64,000 nucleotides of DNA from Deltaproteobacteria bacterium (GCA_029262315.1 JAJCZP010000237.1:25926-89925); one strand, 5' to 3'. Numbered from the stretch's first letter, positions 15,456-24,952 are shown. Numbers and translations: made by a program. Notes: a model not told the origin generated them from the letters alone.

Positions 15456-16919
15456 TCAGCCTCGATACGGCAGGCCGATGACCTTCGTCTCCAGGTATTC
15501 CTCGAGGCCAGCGATCCCGTTCTCACGACCGATCCCGCTCTGACCGTAGCCACCGAAGGGAGTATCCACCGCGTACCAATGCGCGCCGTTCACCCCGAGC
15601 GTACCGGTACGGATGCGACGCGCGACGGCCAATGCGCGCTCGTCGCTGGCACTCGCGACCGTCCCCGAGAGGCCGTAGATCGAGTCGTTGGCGATGCGGA
15701 CTGCGTCATCGTCGTCATCGAAAGGAATGATCGCGAGCACGGGGCCGAACACCTCCTCTTGCGCGAGCGCCGAACTTGGATCGACATCGGCAAAGATCGT
15801 CGGCTCGACGTAGAAGCCCTTGGGCAGATGCGCGGGCACACCGCCGCCCGTGACGAGCCGCGCCCCGCCTGCCTTCGCCTTCGCGATATGCCCGAGGACG
15901 CGCTCGCGCTGCCGCTGGCTCGCGACAGGGCCCATGAGGTGCTTGGTATCGGTCGGGTCGCCATACGCGAGCCCCTCGAACGCCCGCTTGGCCAGCGCCA
16001 CACCCTCTTCATAGCGCGCGCGCGGCAACAGCAGACGGGAGGTCAGCACGCACCCCTGCCCTGCGTGAGAACACATGACGCCGATGCCAGGAACGACCTT
16101 CTCGAAGGGAGCATCGTCGAGGACGATCGCCGCCGACTTGCCACCGAGCTCGAGAAACGTGCGCTTCACGGTCGCTGCAGCCGCGGCCATGACCTTGCGC
16201 CCGACCTCGGTCGAGCCGGTAAACGTGACGAGGTCGACGCGAGGGTCCGTCGTCAACATCTCGCCGAGCGCGGACGAAGTTCCGGTCACGACGTTGACGA
16301 CGCCCGCAGGGATATCGGTCTGCTCCGCGATGATGCGCCCAAGAATGGTGGCACTCCACGGGGTATCCGGCGCCGGCTTCAACACGACCGTACAGCCAGC
16401 GGCAAGCGCCGGACCGAGCTTGGTGAGATTCAGCGAGAACGGGAAGTTGAAGGGCGTAATCGCACCGACGACACCCGCTGGCTCACGCCGCACCAGCCGC
16501 CGTGTCCGTTTGCCCATGAAATCCATGTCCGGCATCGACGTCTCGAACGGGTAGCTCTCGGCCAGCCCGATCCAGTAGTCCATCCACTCGATCGCGGCAT
16601 CGCACAGCGCCGCGTACGCGAGCAGCACGGGCGCACCGGCCTCAGCGACGATTAGCTCGCGGAGATCGTCCTTCGCCGCATCCATCGCCTCTGTGAGCTG
16701 ACGCAGACAACGCGCCCGGAGGGCGTTGTCGGTGGCCCATCCAGTCTCGTCGAACGCGCGCCGCGCCGCGCCGATCGCGCGTGCCATGTCTTCCGGCGAC
16801 GAGTCGGCGGTGACACCGAGAACCTCCTCGGTGGCTGGATTGATGTTGGGATACGTCGCACCGTTCGCGGCCTCGACGAGACGACCATCGATCAGGTTCC
16901 TGGACTCGGGGCTGATCAC
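15456..16919 (-). CDS. aldehyde dehydrogenase family protein
   Basis: A 487-residue NAD(P)-dependent aldehyde dehydrogenase. The coenzyme motif AITPFNFPFSLNL lies near residue 152, FLELGGKSA carries the general-base glutamate near residue 257, and GQGCVLTSR carries the catalytic Cys290. TPFGGYGQSGIGRENG closes the active site. It is the last gene of a leftward four-gene run (P450, SDR, SDR, ALDH) and begins four bases after the SDR stop. It could finish oxidation of a P450-generated alcohol through an aldehyde to the acid; this order is inference. Confidence 0.92.
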   Translation of the reverse strand: MISPESRNLIDGRLVEAANGATYPNINPATEEVLGVTADSSPEDMARAIGAARRAFDETGWATDNALRARCLRQLTEAMDAAKDDLRELIVAEAGAPVLLAYAALCDAAIEWMDYWIGLAESYPFETSMPDMDFMGKRTRRLVRREPAGVVGAITPFNFPFSLNLTKLGPALAAGCTVVLKPAPDTPWSATILGRIIAEQTDIPAGVVNVVTGTSSALGEMLTTDPRVDLVTFTGSTEVGRKVMAAAAATVKRTFLELGGKSAAIVLDDAPFEKVVPGIGVMCSHAGQGCVLTSRLLLPRARYEEGVALAKRAFEGLAYGDPTDTKHLMGPVASQRQRERVLGHIAKAKAGGARLVTGGGVPAHLPKGFYVEPTIFADVDPSSALAQEEVFGPVLAIIPFDDDDDAVRIANDSIYGLSGTVASASDERALAVARRIRTGTLGVNGAHWYAVDTPFGGYGQSGIGRENGIAGLEEYLETKVIGLPYRG

Positions 16920-16923
16920 GACG

Positions 16924-17673
16924 TCAGGGCCGCATGATCTGGCCGCCGTCGACGTTGACGATCTGACCGGTCACCCACGCCGAAGCGTCGGAGAGGAGAA
17001 ACACACATGTCCCGACGAGATCCTCGGGTTGGCCCTGTCGGCTGAGTGGCATCTGCGAGAGAATCTCTTTCATGTACACCTCAGGCACGATACTGCGCGA
17101 GGCTTCCGTGTCGGTTGGCCCGGGCGCGATGGCGTTGACGCGAATGTTCATCGGGCCGAGTTCGCGGGCAAGCGACTGCGTGAGGCCGTTCACGGCGAGC
17201 TTGGCCAGTCCGTAGTAACCGACCGCCATCCACGCCGCCGTCGATGACTGATTGACGATCGCCCCGCCGCCACGTTTCTTCATCGATCGGAAGCATGCCC
17301 GTACGCACAGCAGCGCACCGTGCATATTCACGTCCATGAACTTCTTGTAGTACTCCCAATCGACGGAGATGAGCGCGTCGAGTTTCATCCCATGAAAGAT
17401 CGCAGCATTGTTGACGAGAAAGTCGATGCCGCCGTAAGCATCGATCGTGGCTTGCGCCATGGCTTGCGTCGATTCTGGCGATCCGACGTCGACGTGCACG
17501 AACGTCGCGATGCCACCGGCGCCGACGATCTCGTCAGCCACCCGCCTGCCCTGCGCCTCGTTCAACTCGGCCACCACGACGCTTGCGCCCTCGGCCGCGA
17601 GCCCCTTCGCGTAGGCCTCGCCGATGCCCTGCCCCGCACCGGTCACGATCGCTACCTTGCCCTTGAACTGCAT
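16924..17673 (-). CDS. SDR family oxidoreductase
   Basis: A 249-residue classical short-chain dehydrogenase: TGAGQGIG near residue 12, NNAAIF, the serine in NQSSTAAW, and the active site YGLAK. The C-terminal VTGQIVNVDGGQIMRP is typical of this family. The start is ATG 17673, preceded by a strong GAGGAGAG ribosome site. The same open frame continues upstream to 17916 but that part is unrelated to SDRs. It lies between another SDR and an aldehyde dehydrogenase in the P450 operon. Confidence 0.9.
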   Translation of the reverse strand: MQFKGKVAIVTGAGQGIGEAYAKGLAAEGASVVVAELNEAQGRRVADEIVGAGGIATFVHVDVGSPESTQAMAQATIDAYGGIDFLVNNAAIFHGMKLDALISVDWEYYKKFMDVNMHGALLCVRACFRSMKKRGGGAIVNQSSTAAWMAVGYYGLAKLAVNGLTQSLARELGPMNIRVNAIAPGPTDTEASRSIVPEVYMKEILSQMPLSRQGQPEDLVGTCVFLLSDASAWVTGQIVNVDGGQIMRP

Positions 17674-17732
17674 TCGCCTCTCCTCGTTGAAAGTCGCGCC
17701 AGCGACATGCCGGCAGATCGCGATACCCCGTG

Positions 17733-18488
17733 CTACTTGTCCGGTTTCGGCTCCGCGGGTGTCACTTGCACGATGTCGACGATCGCCTCGGCAGGCATAT
17801 CGACGGCCCCCACCACCGCGGCGGCGACGGCATCGCTCTCGAGAATGTTCCAGTGGCGCAGGAATCCCCATCGCTGCCAAGATGCGATCAGACGCTCGAG
17901 CGCCTGCGGCTCCCACCCAACTCCGAACTCGCTCTTGGTCGGTCCGGGGCGGACGATGATCGAGCGCACACCCGTGCCTTCGAGATCCATCCGGAGCGTT
18001 TGCGCGACGCCCTCGACGCCTGCCTTCGAGGCCGTGTAACCGAGTTGCATCGGACGCGGCGCGATCACGTTCATCGAGCTGATGAACACGAGGTCGCCCT
18101 GGCCGCGCTCGATCATCGCGGGAATCGCACGCCGTGCGATCAGGATCGGCCCGAGCAGGTTGGTGTCGAGCTCCAGGCGAATCTCGTCGATAGCAATCTC
18201 GTGCAGCAGCCCCGGCCGCCCAAGCCCCGCGTTGCTGACGACGAGATCGACCGGGCCGAACCCGCGCTCGGTGGCCGTGAAGAAAGCGTCGACCGACGCC
18301 GGCTCGCGCACGTCGAGTGGGTGCGCCAGGGCCCGCCCCCCCGCCGATTCAACCTCCGCTGCGACCGCCTCGAGACGATCCGCCCGCCGCGCCCCAAGCC
18401 CGACCGACCATCCCCGAGCTCCGAAGGCGCGTGCGATACCGGCGCCGATGCCCGACGAGGCACCGGTCACGATCGCGGTGCGCGTCAT
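17733..18488 (-). CDS. SDR family NAD(P)-dependent oxidoreductase
   Basis: A 251-residue short-chain dehydrogenase with TGASSGIG at residues 8-15. The second strand ends GARRADRL, where the arginines suggest an NADP preference. SNAGLG, the serine in VFISSMNV and the YTASK motif follow. Its ATG overlaps the P450 stop by four bases, so expression is coupled to the P450. It is a good candidate to oxidise the hydroxylated P450 product. Confidence 0.9.
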   Translation of the reverse strand: MTRTAIVTGASSGIGAGIARAFGARGWSVGLGARRADRLEAVAAEVESAGGRALAHPLDVREPASVDAFFTATERGFGPVDLVVSNAGLGRPGLLHEIAIDEIRLELDTNLLGPILIARRAIPAMIERGQGDLVFISSMNVIAPRPMQLGYTASKAGVEGVAQTLRMDLEGTGVRSIIVRPGPTKSEFGVGWEPQALERLIASWQRWGFLRHWNILESDAVAAAVVGAVDMPAEAIVDIVQVTPAEPKPDK

Positions 18489-19672
18489 GGGCGGGGAAAC
18501 TCGATCGGCATGGACGCGTAGCCTCGCACGTTCACGGAATGCACACGGACGAGCTGTGCGAAATCGATCTCGTAGTCGGGCACACGCGCGTGAATCTCTT
18601 CGAGCGCGACGCGTGCCTCCAGCCGCGCGAGCGACGCCCCCAGGCAGAAATGGGTCCCGTGCCCGAAGGACAGCATCGCGGTGGTATCGCGGGTGATGTC
18701 GTAGCGATCGCCGTCGACGAACACCCGATCGTCGCGATTGCCGGAGCCGACCAGTAGCACGACCCGATCACCGCCGCGCATCGTCTGCCCATGCAACTCC
18801 ACGTCCTCGGTGAGCGTCCGTGCCAACGCCTGCGTGGAGTTGTCGTAGCGCAGCGTCTCCTCCACCCAGCGCGGAATCAACGCGGGATCCGCCCGCACGC
18901 GCTGGCGTTCGCCATCGTTCTTCGCCAACCAGTACAGCGCGTTCCCGAGCAGCTTCGTCGTCGTCTCGTTCCCGGCGATGATCATCAAAAAGAGAAAGGC
19001 CACGACGTCGTCGGTCGTCAGTCGATCGTCGTTGATCTCGGCGGCAAGTAGGGCGCCGGTGAGATCGTCATGAGGCTGACGGGCGCGGTCGGCCACCATT
19101 TTGGAGAAATAGCCGAAGATGTTTGCGGCGGCCTCCATCCCAGCGGGCGGCACGTCCATCATGCCGTCTTCCCTATGGACGACGAGATCGGCCCAGGTCC
19201 GCAGCATGTCGCGGTCGGCCTCGGGCACTCCCAGCATCTCGCTGATCACGTCCATCGGCAGCTTGCCGGCGAAGTCCCGAATGAAATCGCACCGACCGTC
19301 GGCAACAAAGCGCTCGATATGACTGATCGAGATCTCCCGAACACGGGCCTCGAGCTGCGCGACCCGGCGCGGCGTGAAGCCGCGCGACACCAACGCGCGC
19401 ATACGCGTGTGTTGCGGCGGATCCATCGCAAGAAACGACATCGTGGCGCGCGCCCCCGGGTGCGAAGAGGTCGGATCCAGCGACACGCCGTTCATGTTCG
19501 AGAATCGCGCTGGATCGCGAAATCCTGCCAACACATCCGCATGGCGGGACAAGGCCCAGAAGCCGATCTCCTCGTTCCGATAGACCGGAGCCTCATCACG
19601 CAGGGCACGATAGATCGGATACGGATCTTCGTGGCTCTCATACGCGTAGGGATTGTACTCGATCGTCGCCAT
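18485..19672 (-). CDS. cytochrome P450
   Basis: A soluble bacterial-type P450 of 395 residues that would hydroxylate an organic substrate using electrons from a ferredoxin system; no ferredoxin gene is seen nearby. The I-helix motif is AGNETTT, the K-helix ExxR is EETLRY, and the heme loop FGHGTHFCLG places the iron-ligating cysteine at ~343. AMDPPQHTRMR is the usual N-terminal signature of bacterial P450s. An upstream ATG at 19693 adds seven residues. I prefer ATG 19672 because the likely -10 box (TATGTA at 19700-19695) leaves no leader for the longer form. First gene of the leftward operon. Confidence 0.93.
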   Translation of the reverse strand: MATIEYNPYAYESHEDPYPIYRALRDEAPVYRNEEIGFWALSRHADVLAGFRDPARFSNMNGVSLDPTSSHPGARATMSFLAMDPPQHTRMRALVSRGFTPRRVAQLEARVREISISHIERFVADGRCDFIRDFAGKLPMDVISEMLGVPEADRDMLRTWADLVVHREDGMMDVPPAGMEAAANIFGYFSKMVADRARQPHDDLTGALLAAEINDDRLTTDDVVAFLFLMIIAGNETTTKLLGNALYWLAKNDGERQRVRADPALIPRWVEETLRYDNSTQALARTLTEDVELHGQTMRGGDRVVLLVGSGNRDDRVFVDGDRYDITRDTTAMLSFGHGTHFCLGASLARLEARVALEEIHARVPDYEIDFAQLVRVHSVNVRGYASMPIEFPRP

Positions 19673-19700
19673 GCGCCTGCGGGCATACCCCATTTACATA

Positions 19701-19729
19701 TTGCCTACAAGGCAAATTGTGAGTATCGT
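19701..19729 (+). promoter_or_regulatory. divergent promoter with palindromic operator over the -35 box
   Basis: TTGCCTACAAGGCAA (19701-19715) is a perfect six-base inverted repeat with a three-base centre. Its left arm is a plausible -35 box (TTGCCT) for the rightward gene, with TATCGT at 19724-19729 as -10 and an exact 17-base spacer. On the other strand the repeat sits just upstream of TATGTA, a possible -10 for the P450 operon. A bound repressor would block both directions. The TetR gene at 20598 is the obvious candidate, which is inference. Confidence 0.6.
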
Positions 19730-19737
19730 CCCCCGCC

Positions 19738-20601
19738 ATGACGATCCGGGCAGGCTTCGTAGGACTGGGACACATCGGACAGCCAATGGCACGCCGCCTC
19801 GTCGAGGGCGGCCTCGCGACGCGGGTGTTCGATGTCGTCGAGACCGCCGTCGCCCCACTCGTGACCGCAGGCGCCACCCCCGCCGCATCCGCACGTGAAG
19901 TCGCCGCCGAAGCGGATGTGATCGGCGTCTGCGTCCGCGACGATGCCGAAGTGTGGGCCGCCGTCCTCGGCGAGACCGGCATCCTCGCCGGTGCGCAGCG
20001 CGGCAGTGTGATCGCGATCCACAGCACGATTCTTCCGCGGACCGTCCGCGAACTCGGTGCCGCGGCTGCGGCGCGGGGCGTGGGGGTCGTCGATGCCTGC
20101 ATCACTGGGGGCCCCACGGGGGCGACCAACGGAACGCTCACCTACATGGTCGGGGGAGACGCCGCCCACGTCGAACACTGTCGACCGGCGTTCGAGACAT
20201 CGGCCGCAAAGATCGTCCACACGGGAGAACTCGGCACCGGCGCTGCGACCAAGCTCTGCAACAACCTGATGACCTACCTTGGCTTCCTGTCCGCTTTCGA
20301 AGCGACATTGCTGGCCCGCCGTTCGGGCCTGTCCGAGGACAAGCTCGAAGAGGTCACCCGATCGAACGGCAACATGAACGATCAGATGGGGATGTTCCTG
20401 TCCCTGCATCGGCTACCAGCAGCACAACGGGCTGACGCTGGACTTCAGGAACTGCTCCGCGGGTACACCCTGCTCGCCGAGAAGGACCTGGCAGTGACCC
20501 TCGCCTTCGCACGCGAGCATGGCGTCGCACTACCCGGCACCGCCCTCTGCCAGCAACTGATGGCACGCGTTTACGGTCTCGACGACGAGAACCGCAGATG
20601 A
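19738..20601 (+). CDS. beta-hydroxyacid dehydrogenase (3-hydroxyisobutyrate/6-phosphogluconate dehydrogenase family)
   Basis: A 287-residue NAD(P)-dependent oxidoreductase. The N-terminal GFVGLGHIGQPMARRL is the cofactor fold and family signature. DACITGGPTGATNGTL matches the substrate-binding loop. The catalytic lysine is in GTGAATKLCNN near residue 168, and the C-terminal all-helical domain ends with EKDLAVTLAFAREHGVALPG. It would oxidise a short beta-hydroxyacid or reduce a semialdehyde. It starts the rightward arm of the divergent cluster only eight bases after the -10 box, so the mRNA may be leaderless. The stop overlaps the TetR start. Confidence 0.88.
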   Translation: MTIRAGFVGLGHIGQPMARRLVEGGLATRVFDVVETAVAPLVTAGATPAASAREVAAEADVIGVCVRDDAEVWAAVLGETGILAGAQRGSVIAIHSTILPRTVRELGAAAAARGVGVVDACITGGPTGATNGTLTYMVGGDAAHVEHCRPAFETSAAKIVHTGELGTGAATKLCNNLMTYLGFLSAFEATLLARRSGLSEDKLEEVTRSNGNMNDQMGMFLSLHRLPAAQRADAGLQELLRGYTLLAEKDLAVTLAFAREHGVALPGTALCQQLMARVYGLDDENRR

Positions 20602-21242
20602 CCAAGGCCGCGGCCAGGCTCGAGCTGCCGGTCCCACCACGCGCGCGGCGTTCGCACGCGGAGCGCACGACCGAAACCCGTGCCAAGATCATTGCGGCTG
20701 TCGTCGACAGCATCGCAGCCATCGGCTTCCAACGCACGACCGCCCAGGAGATCGCGCGCCGGGCCGGCGTCACGTGGGGCGCAGTCCAACACCACTTTGG
20801 GGGCAAGGACGAGCTCCTCATCGCGGTGCTCGAAGAGTCGTTCAATCGCTTCGCGGAGCGCCTCGACGATGTGTCTCTCGAGGGAAGCGATCTGGCGACC
20901 CGCGCCGCGCTCTTCGTCGACCGTGCATGGGCGCACTTTCGCAGTCACCACTACCGTTCGTCCTTCGAAATCCTGCTCAATCACCTCGGACGCGCGGCGG
21001 AACCCGCCGACGCCGACTGGCGTACACGCATGGCCCGAGCCTGGGACCGTGTTTGGACCCGTATCTTCGCCGACTCGCCGCTCCCCAGGCAACAGAGCCT
21101 GGCCCTGCAGCATTTCACGATCTCGGCGCTCTCCGGGCTCGCCTCGACCTCGATGCTTGGGGGTACGCGCGCCGCGACGCCAAAGCGTCAACTCGAACTT
21201 TTGAAACGTACGCTCGCCCGAGAGCTCCGTACGGCGCGATAG
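20598..21242 (+). CDS. TetR/AcrR family transcriptional regulator
   Basis: A 214-residue regulator. The N-terminal domain has TRAKIIAAVVDSIAAIGF, then the HTH TTAQEIARRAGVTWGAVQHHFGGKDELL (residues ~47-75 by eye), classic for TetR. The C-terminal ligand domain is helical and unassigned. It overlaps the preceding dehydrogenase by ATGA and lies inside the rightward operon. The simplest model is that it represses the divergent promoter at 19701-19729 and is released by a pathway metabolite. Operator and ligand are untested. Confidence 0.92.
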   Translation: MTKAAARLELPVPPRARRSHAERTTETRAKIIAAVVDSIAAIGFQRTTAQEIARRAGVTWGAVQHHFGGKDELLIAVLEESFNRFAERLDDVSLEGSDLATRAALFVDRAWAHFRSHHYRSSFEILLNHLGRAAEPADADWRTRMARAWDRVWTRIFADSPLPRQQSLALQHFTISALSGLASTSMLGGTRAATPKRQLELLKRTLARELRTAR

Positions 21243-21328
21243 CGCGTCCACCATTCCACCGGATCGCACCTCGGGCGCGGCGACGAGGCGGATTGACGGG
21301 CGGACAGCGCTTCGACTACCGAGTCGCC

Positions 21329-22612
21329 ATGCGCACCGCACCGCTCTACCGCTCTCGTCCCGGGGGCTTTCAGATCCAAGCCGCGTCCATGCCCGCCGCC
21401 CGTGAGATCCGCGACGGCATCTTCGTCTCGGAGGGACTCTCGAATACCTTTCTCGTCACGACCCCGGAGGGGCGGGTCGTCATCAACACCGGCATGGGCT
21501 TCGAGGCGCCGATCCACAAACGCAACTACGACGCGGTGGACACGAGTGCCCTTCGGTACATCCTGTTGACCCAGGGCCATGTCGATCATGTTGGCGGCGT
21601 CGATCTATTTCGCGAGCCGGGGACCGAGGTCGTCGCACAGGCTGGCAACAGGGCGCATCAGGCCGACGACGCGCGCATCGCGTCCTTCAGGGCGGCACGA
21701 AGCTGGTTCGCGTTCGCCGGAGTCATCGCGAAGGCACTCGATCAGGCGAAAGCTCTCGGCGGCCCAACGACCCAAGCGAAACCCGAGCCCACGATCACCT
21801 TCGAAGACCGCCATGAGTTCGTGCTCGGCGGACAGCGCTTCGAACTGATCGCGACGCCAGGCGGCGAGACCCTCGACTCGATGGTGATCTGGCTCCCGGA
21901 TCGCAGGATCTGCTTTGCGGGCAATCTGTTCAGTGCGCTCTTCGGCCACATCCCCAACTTGGTGACGATTCGGGGCGACCGGTACCGCGATGCCCTGCGG
22001 TTCGTCGACTCGCTGGACACCGTGATGGCGCTCGAGCCCGAGCTTCTCCTCGTTGGCCACCACGGTCCGGTGGAGGGCGCGGCTCTTATCCACGCCGAAC
22101 TGACACGCCTCCGGGCCGCCACCCTCTACGTCCACGACCGAACCGTGGAGGGGATGAACGCGCACACGGACCTCTACACGTTGATGCAGGACATCAGGCT
22201 CCCGCCCGAGCTCGAAGTCGGCGAAGGGTACGGCAAGGTATCGTGGGACGTGCGTGCGATCTGGGAGACCTACGCCGGCTGGTTCCATCACCTGTCGACA
22301 ACCGAGCTGTACCCGGACTCTCCGACCGACATTCACGGTGATCTCGTCGAGCTTGCGGGCGGCGTCGACGCGATCGCCGCCCGCGCCCGCCAGCGCCTGA
22401 CCGCGGGGCATGCCGTCCAGGCCATCCGGCTCACCGAGATCGCGCGGTCCGCCGACCCCACGCACCACGAGGCACTCACGGTCAGCCTTGCCGCTCACGA
22501 GCAACTGGACCGAGAGAGCGAGAACTTCTGGCTCTCGTCCTGGCTCTGCCACCAAGCCGCGGAGCTGAGAAAACTGCTTGGTCAGGAACCACCGCCCACG
22601 GGGAAAGCGTGA
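21329..22612 (+). CDS. MBL-fold hydrolase with alkyl-sulfatase-like C-terminus
   Basis: A 427-residue metallo-beta-lactamase fold protein. Residues 81-89 read TQGHVDHVG: the usual HxHxDH zinc motif appears as Q82-H84-D86-H87, so the first metal-ligating histidine is glutamine. Later ligand-like positions are ATPGGETLDS and LLVGHHGP. Residues ~325-420 resemble the alkyl-sulfatase dimerisation domain (TELYPDSPTDIHGDL, GGVDAIAARARQ, HHEALTVSLAAHEQL). I start at ATG 21329. The longer open frame upstream crosses the TetR gene out of frame. Its stop overlaps the sulfotransferase start (GTGA). It may cleave a sulfate ester or another ester; the altered metal site leaves this open. Confidence 0.82.
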   Translation: MRTAPLYRSRPGGFQIQAASMPAAREIRDGIFVSEGLSNTFLVTTPEGRVVINTGMGFEAPIHKRNYDAVDTSALRYILLTQGHVDHVGGVDLFREPGTEVVAQAGNRAHQADDARIASFRAARSWFAFAGVIAKALDQAKALGGPTTQAKPEPTITFEDRHEFVLGGQRFELIATPGGETLDSMVIWLPDRRICFAGNLFSALFGHIPNLVTIRGDRYRDALRFVDSLDTVMALEPELLLVGHHGPVEGAALIHAELTRLRAATLYVHDRTVEGMNAHTDLYTLMQDIRLPPELEVGEGYGKVSWDVRAIWETYAGWFHHLSTTELYPDSPTDIHGDLVELAGGVDAIAARARQRLTAGHAVQAIRLTEIARSADPTHHEALTVSLAAHEQLDRESENFWLSSWLCHQAAELRKLLGQEPPPTGKA

Positions 22613-23877
22613 CCGCCAAACAATCGGCGCCAGACATCCGGATCGACGATCTCGCACGCCCGGTACTCTCCTCGATCCAAGCGCTGGCAACGGCGGGCGC
22701 GGCGAAGATCCCCGTCGACTTCGACATGGAGGCGATCCTCGAGCAGGCACGACGTGAGACCGGCCTGACCGATTTCGGCAGCAACGACTTCGAGGAGCGA
22801 CTGAAGGTCTGGCTCCTGGCCGTCGACGACGACACCGAGCTCGGCGCGGTGGGTCGGGTAGGCGCCCACCGGAACATCGTCCGCTACGCGAAAAACCGAC
22901 TCCGCTTCGAGGATCTGCTCGCGCGCCATCCCGAGATCCTCGACGAAACAATCACGCACCCCATCATCATCGCCGGCCTACCCCGCTCGGGCACGACGCA
23001 TCTGCTGAACCTGATCGCGGCCGACACCCGTCTGCGCTCGCTACCGTATTGGGAAAGCCTCGAGCCCTTCCCAATCCCCGGTGAGTCGGCAGGGGACGAC
23101 GGCGTCGACCCGCGGCTCGCACGCTGCCGCGAACACTACGCGCAACAAGATCTCATCATGCCGCTGCTCAAGAACATGCACGACATGGCGCCAGAACATG
23201 TCCACGAGGAGATCGAGCTCCAGTGCCTCGATTTCTCCTCGTACGAACTCGAGTGGACGGCGACGGTCCCGCGCTGGCGCGACTACTACCTCACCCACGA
23301 TCAACGCCCATCGTACGCGTACATGAAGAACGTCTTGAAAGCCCTGCAGTGGCTCCGTGGACCACGACGCTGGGTGCTGAAGTCACCGCAGCATATGGAG
23401 CAGCTCGGGCCGCTCATCGACACCTTTCCCGACGCGACCGTGGCCATCACGCACCGCGACCCCGTCTCGGTCATCGCCTCCGCGGTGACAATGTTGTGCT
23501 ACGGCGATCGCGTCCGGCGCACACGCGTCGATCCGCCTGCGGTCGCCGCATACTGGATCGATCGGGTCGAAGCGCTGCTGCGTGCGTGCGTGCGTGATCG
23601 AGACCAGATTGCACCCGGCCAAAGCATCGATGTCCGCTTCCACGAGTTCATGGCCGACGACATCGCCACGGTGGAGCGCATCTACATGCTCGCCGGGCTC
23701 GCAATGACGACGCACGCTCGCGCCGAACTCGAAACGCACATGGCCGCCAACCCACGCGGCAAGCATGGGCGCATCGTCTATGACCTGGAGGCCGATTTCG
23801 GCGTCGAGCGTGACGCGCTCCGTGAGCGCTTCCGATTCTACTTCGATCGCTTCGGGATACGGGTCGAGGGTCGATAG
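22609..23877 (+). CDS. sulfotransferase family protein
   Basis: This 422-residue protein carries the PAPS 5'-phosphosulfate loop as LPRSGTTHLLNLI near residues 124-136. The 3'-phosphate site region is HRDPVSVIASAVTML near residues 285-299. The surrounding pattern (WESLEPFPIP, YMKNVLKALQW, RWVLKSPQHMEQL) is typical of the bacterial Sulfotransfer_3-like group. It would move sulfate from PAPS to an acceptor, leaving PAP. GTG start 22609 overlaps the MBL hydrolase stop. A PAP-phosphatase-like gene lies at 40326. The acceptor is unknown. Confidence 0.85.
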   Translation: MTAKQSAPDIRIDDLARPVLSSIQALATAGAAKIPVDFDMEAILEQARRETGLTDFGSNDFEERLKVWLLAVDDDTELGAVGRVGAHRNIVRYAKNRLRFEDLLARHPEILDETITHPIIIAGLPRSGTTHLLNLIAADTRLRSLPYWESLEPFPIPGESAGDDGVDPRLARCREHYAQQDLIMPLLKNMHDMAPEHVHEEIELQCLDFSSYELEWTATVPRWRDYYLTHDQRPSYAYMKNVLKALQWLRGPRRWVLKSPQHMEQLGPLIDTFPDATVAITHRDPVSVIASAVTMLCYGDRVRRTRVDPPAVAAYWIDRVEALLRACVRDRDQIAPGQSIDVRFHEFMADDIATVERIYMLAGLAMTTHARAELETHMAANPRGKHGRIVYDLEADFGVERDALRERFRFYFDRFGIRVEGR

Positions 23878-23929
23878 CGAGACCGGAGTCCGTTGGACAT
23901 CGCGGGATTGATGATCGAGAACATGCCCC

Positions 23930-24952
23930 ATGAGCCGTGACCTGAAACTCGCCTTCGTCGGCTGCGGCGCCATCGCCGAGATGCACCTGATGGGCATCAA
24001 GGAGGCCGCGCCCGACATCCGTATCACCGCGGCGATCGACCCGGTCGCCGCGCGCGCCGAGGCCATGGCGAAGCGCACCGGGGCGACACCGTACACCTCG
24101 CTCGCCGACGGCCTCGCCCAGGGCGATTTCGACGCCGTTGATCTCATGCTCCCCCATCACCTCCACGAGGACGTCGCGCTGGAATCGTTCGCAGCGGGCA
24201 AACACGTGCTGTTGGAGAAGCCGATGGCGCTCACGCCGGAGAGCTGCGACCGCATCCTCGCGAGCGCCCGTGCGGCAGGTACGGTCTTCATGGTCGCCGA
24301 GAATGCGCAGTACTGGCCCGAGGTCGTACGCGCGAAGGAGTTGCTCGACGCCGGCGCCATCGGCGAGGTAGTCACAGCGCGCGCGACGGTCAACGCGCCC
24401 CTCGATCGCACGAGCCCATTCTATGCCGGCGCCCGTCCGTGGCGATTCGACAAACGCTCGACGGGTGGCGGCATCAGCCTCGACGTCGGGTCACACTGGA
24501 TTCGACCCCTCCGGATGTGGCTCGGCGAGATCGACGAAGCGATTGCCGCGCTCGACTACCCGGCCAAAGAAATGGAAGGCGAATCGCTGGTGCGAGCACT
24601 CTTTCGCTTCCGCTCGGGGACCATTGCGACGTTCGACGCCGGCATGCTTCCCGGCACCGTGTTCGGCCCGGAAGTCTTGTTCCGTATCACCGGCACGGGA
24701 GGCGAGATCGTGATCGAGAGTCACGCGGGCGGGCGGCTGGCCCTGTACGACAGCGAGCACCCCAAGGGGCTAAAGGAGGAGGCCCGCGGGTACCTCCACT
24801 CGTACGGCCCGGAGTTCGCCGACTTCGCAAGCGCGGTGCTCCACGGGACACCGCTCGCGGCGGGCCCGGAGCAGGCGATCGGTGAGCTCCGGACGGCACT
24901 CGCGATGTATCGATCCGCGGACAGCAAGCAATGGGAGAAGGTGTGGGAATGA
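23930..24952 (+). CDS. Gfo/Idh/MocA family oxidoreductase
   Basis: A 340-residue NAD(P)-dependent dehydrogenase. Residues 6-15 (AFVGCGAIAE) form the Rossmann motif, and LLEKPMALT near residue 97 is the family EKP signature with the catalytic-region lysine. The segment GGGISLDVGSHWIRPLRMWLG with its histidine matches the substrate site. Family members act mostly on sugars, inositols or related polyols. It sits after the sulfotransferase with a 52-base gap, and its stop overlaps the next SDR start. Confidence 0.9.
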   Translation: MSRDLKLAFVGCGAIAEMHLMGIKEAAPDIRITAAIDPVAARAEAMAKRTGATPYTSLADGLAQGDFDAVDLMLPHHLHEDVALESFAAGKHVLLEKPMALTPESCDRILASARAAGTVFMVAENAQYWPEVVRAKELLDAGAIGEVVTARATVNAPLDRTSPFYAGARPWRFDKRSTGGGISLDVGSHWIRPLRMWLGEIDEAIAALDYPAKEMEGESLVRALFRFRSGTIATFDAGMLPGTVFGPEVLFRITGTGGEIVIESHAGGRLALYDSEHPKGLKEEARGYLHSYGPEFADFASAVLHGTPLAAGPEQAIGELRTALAMYRSADSKQWEKVWE

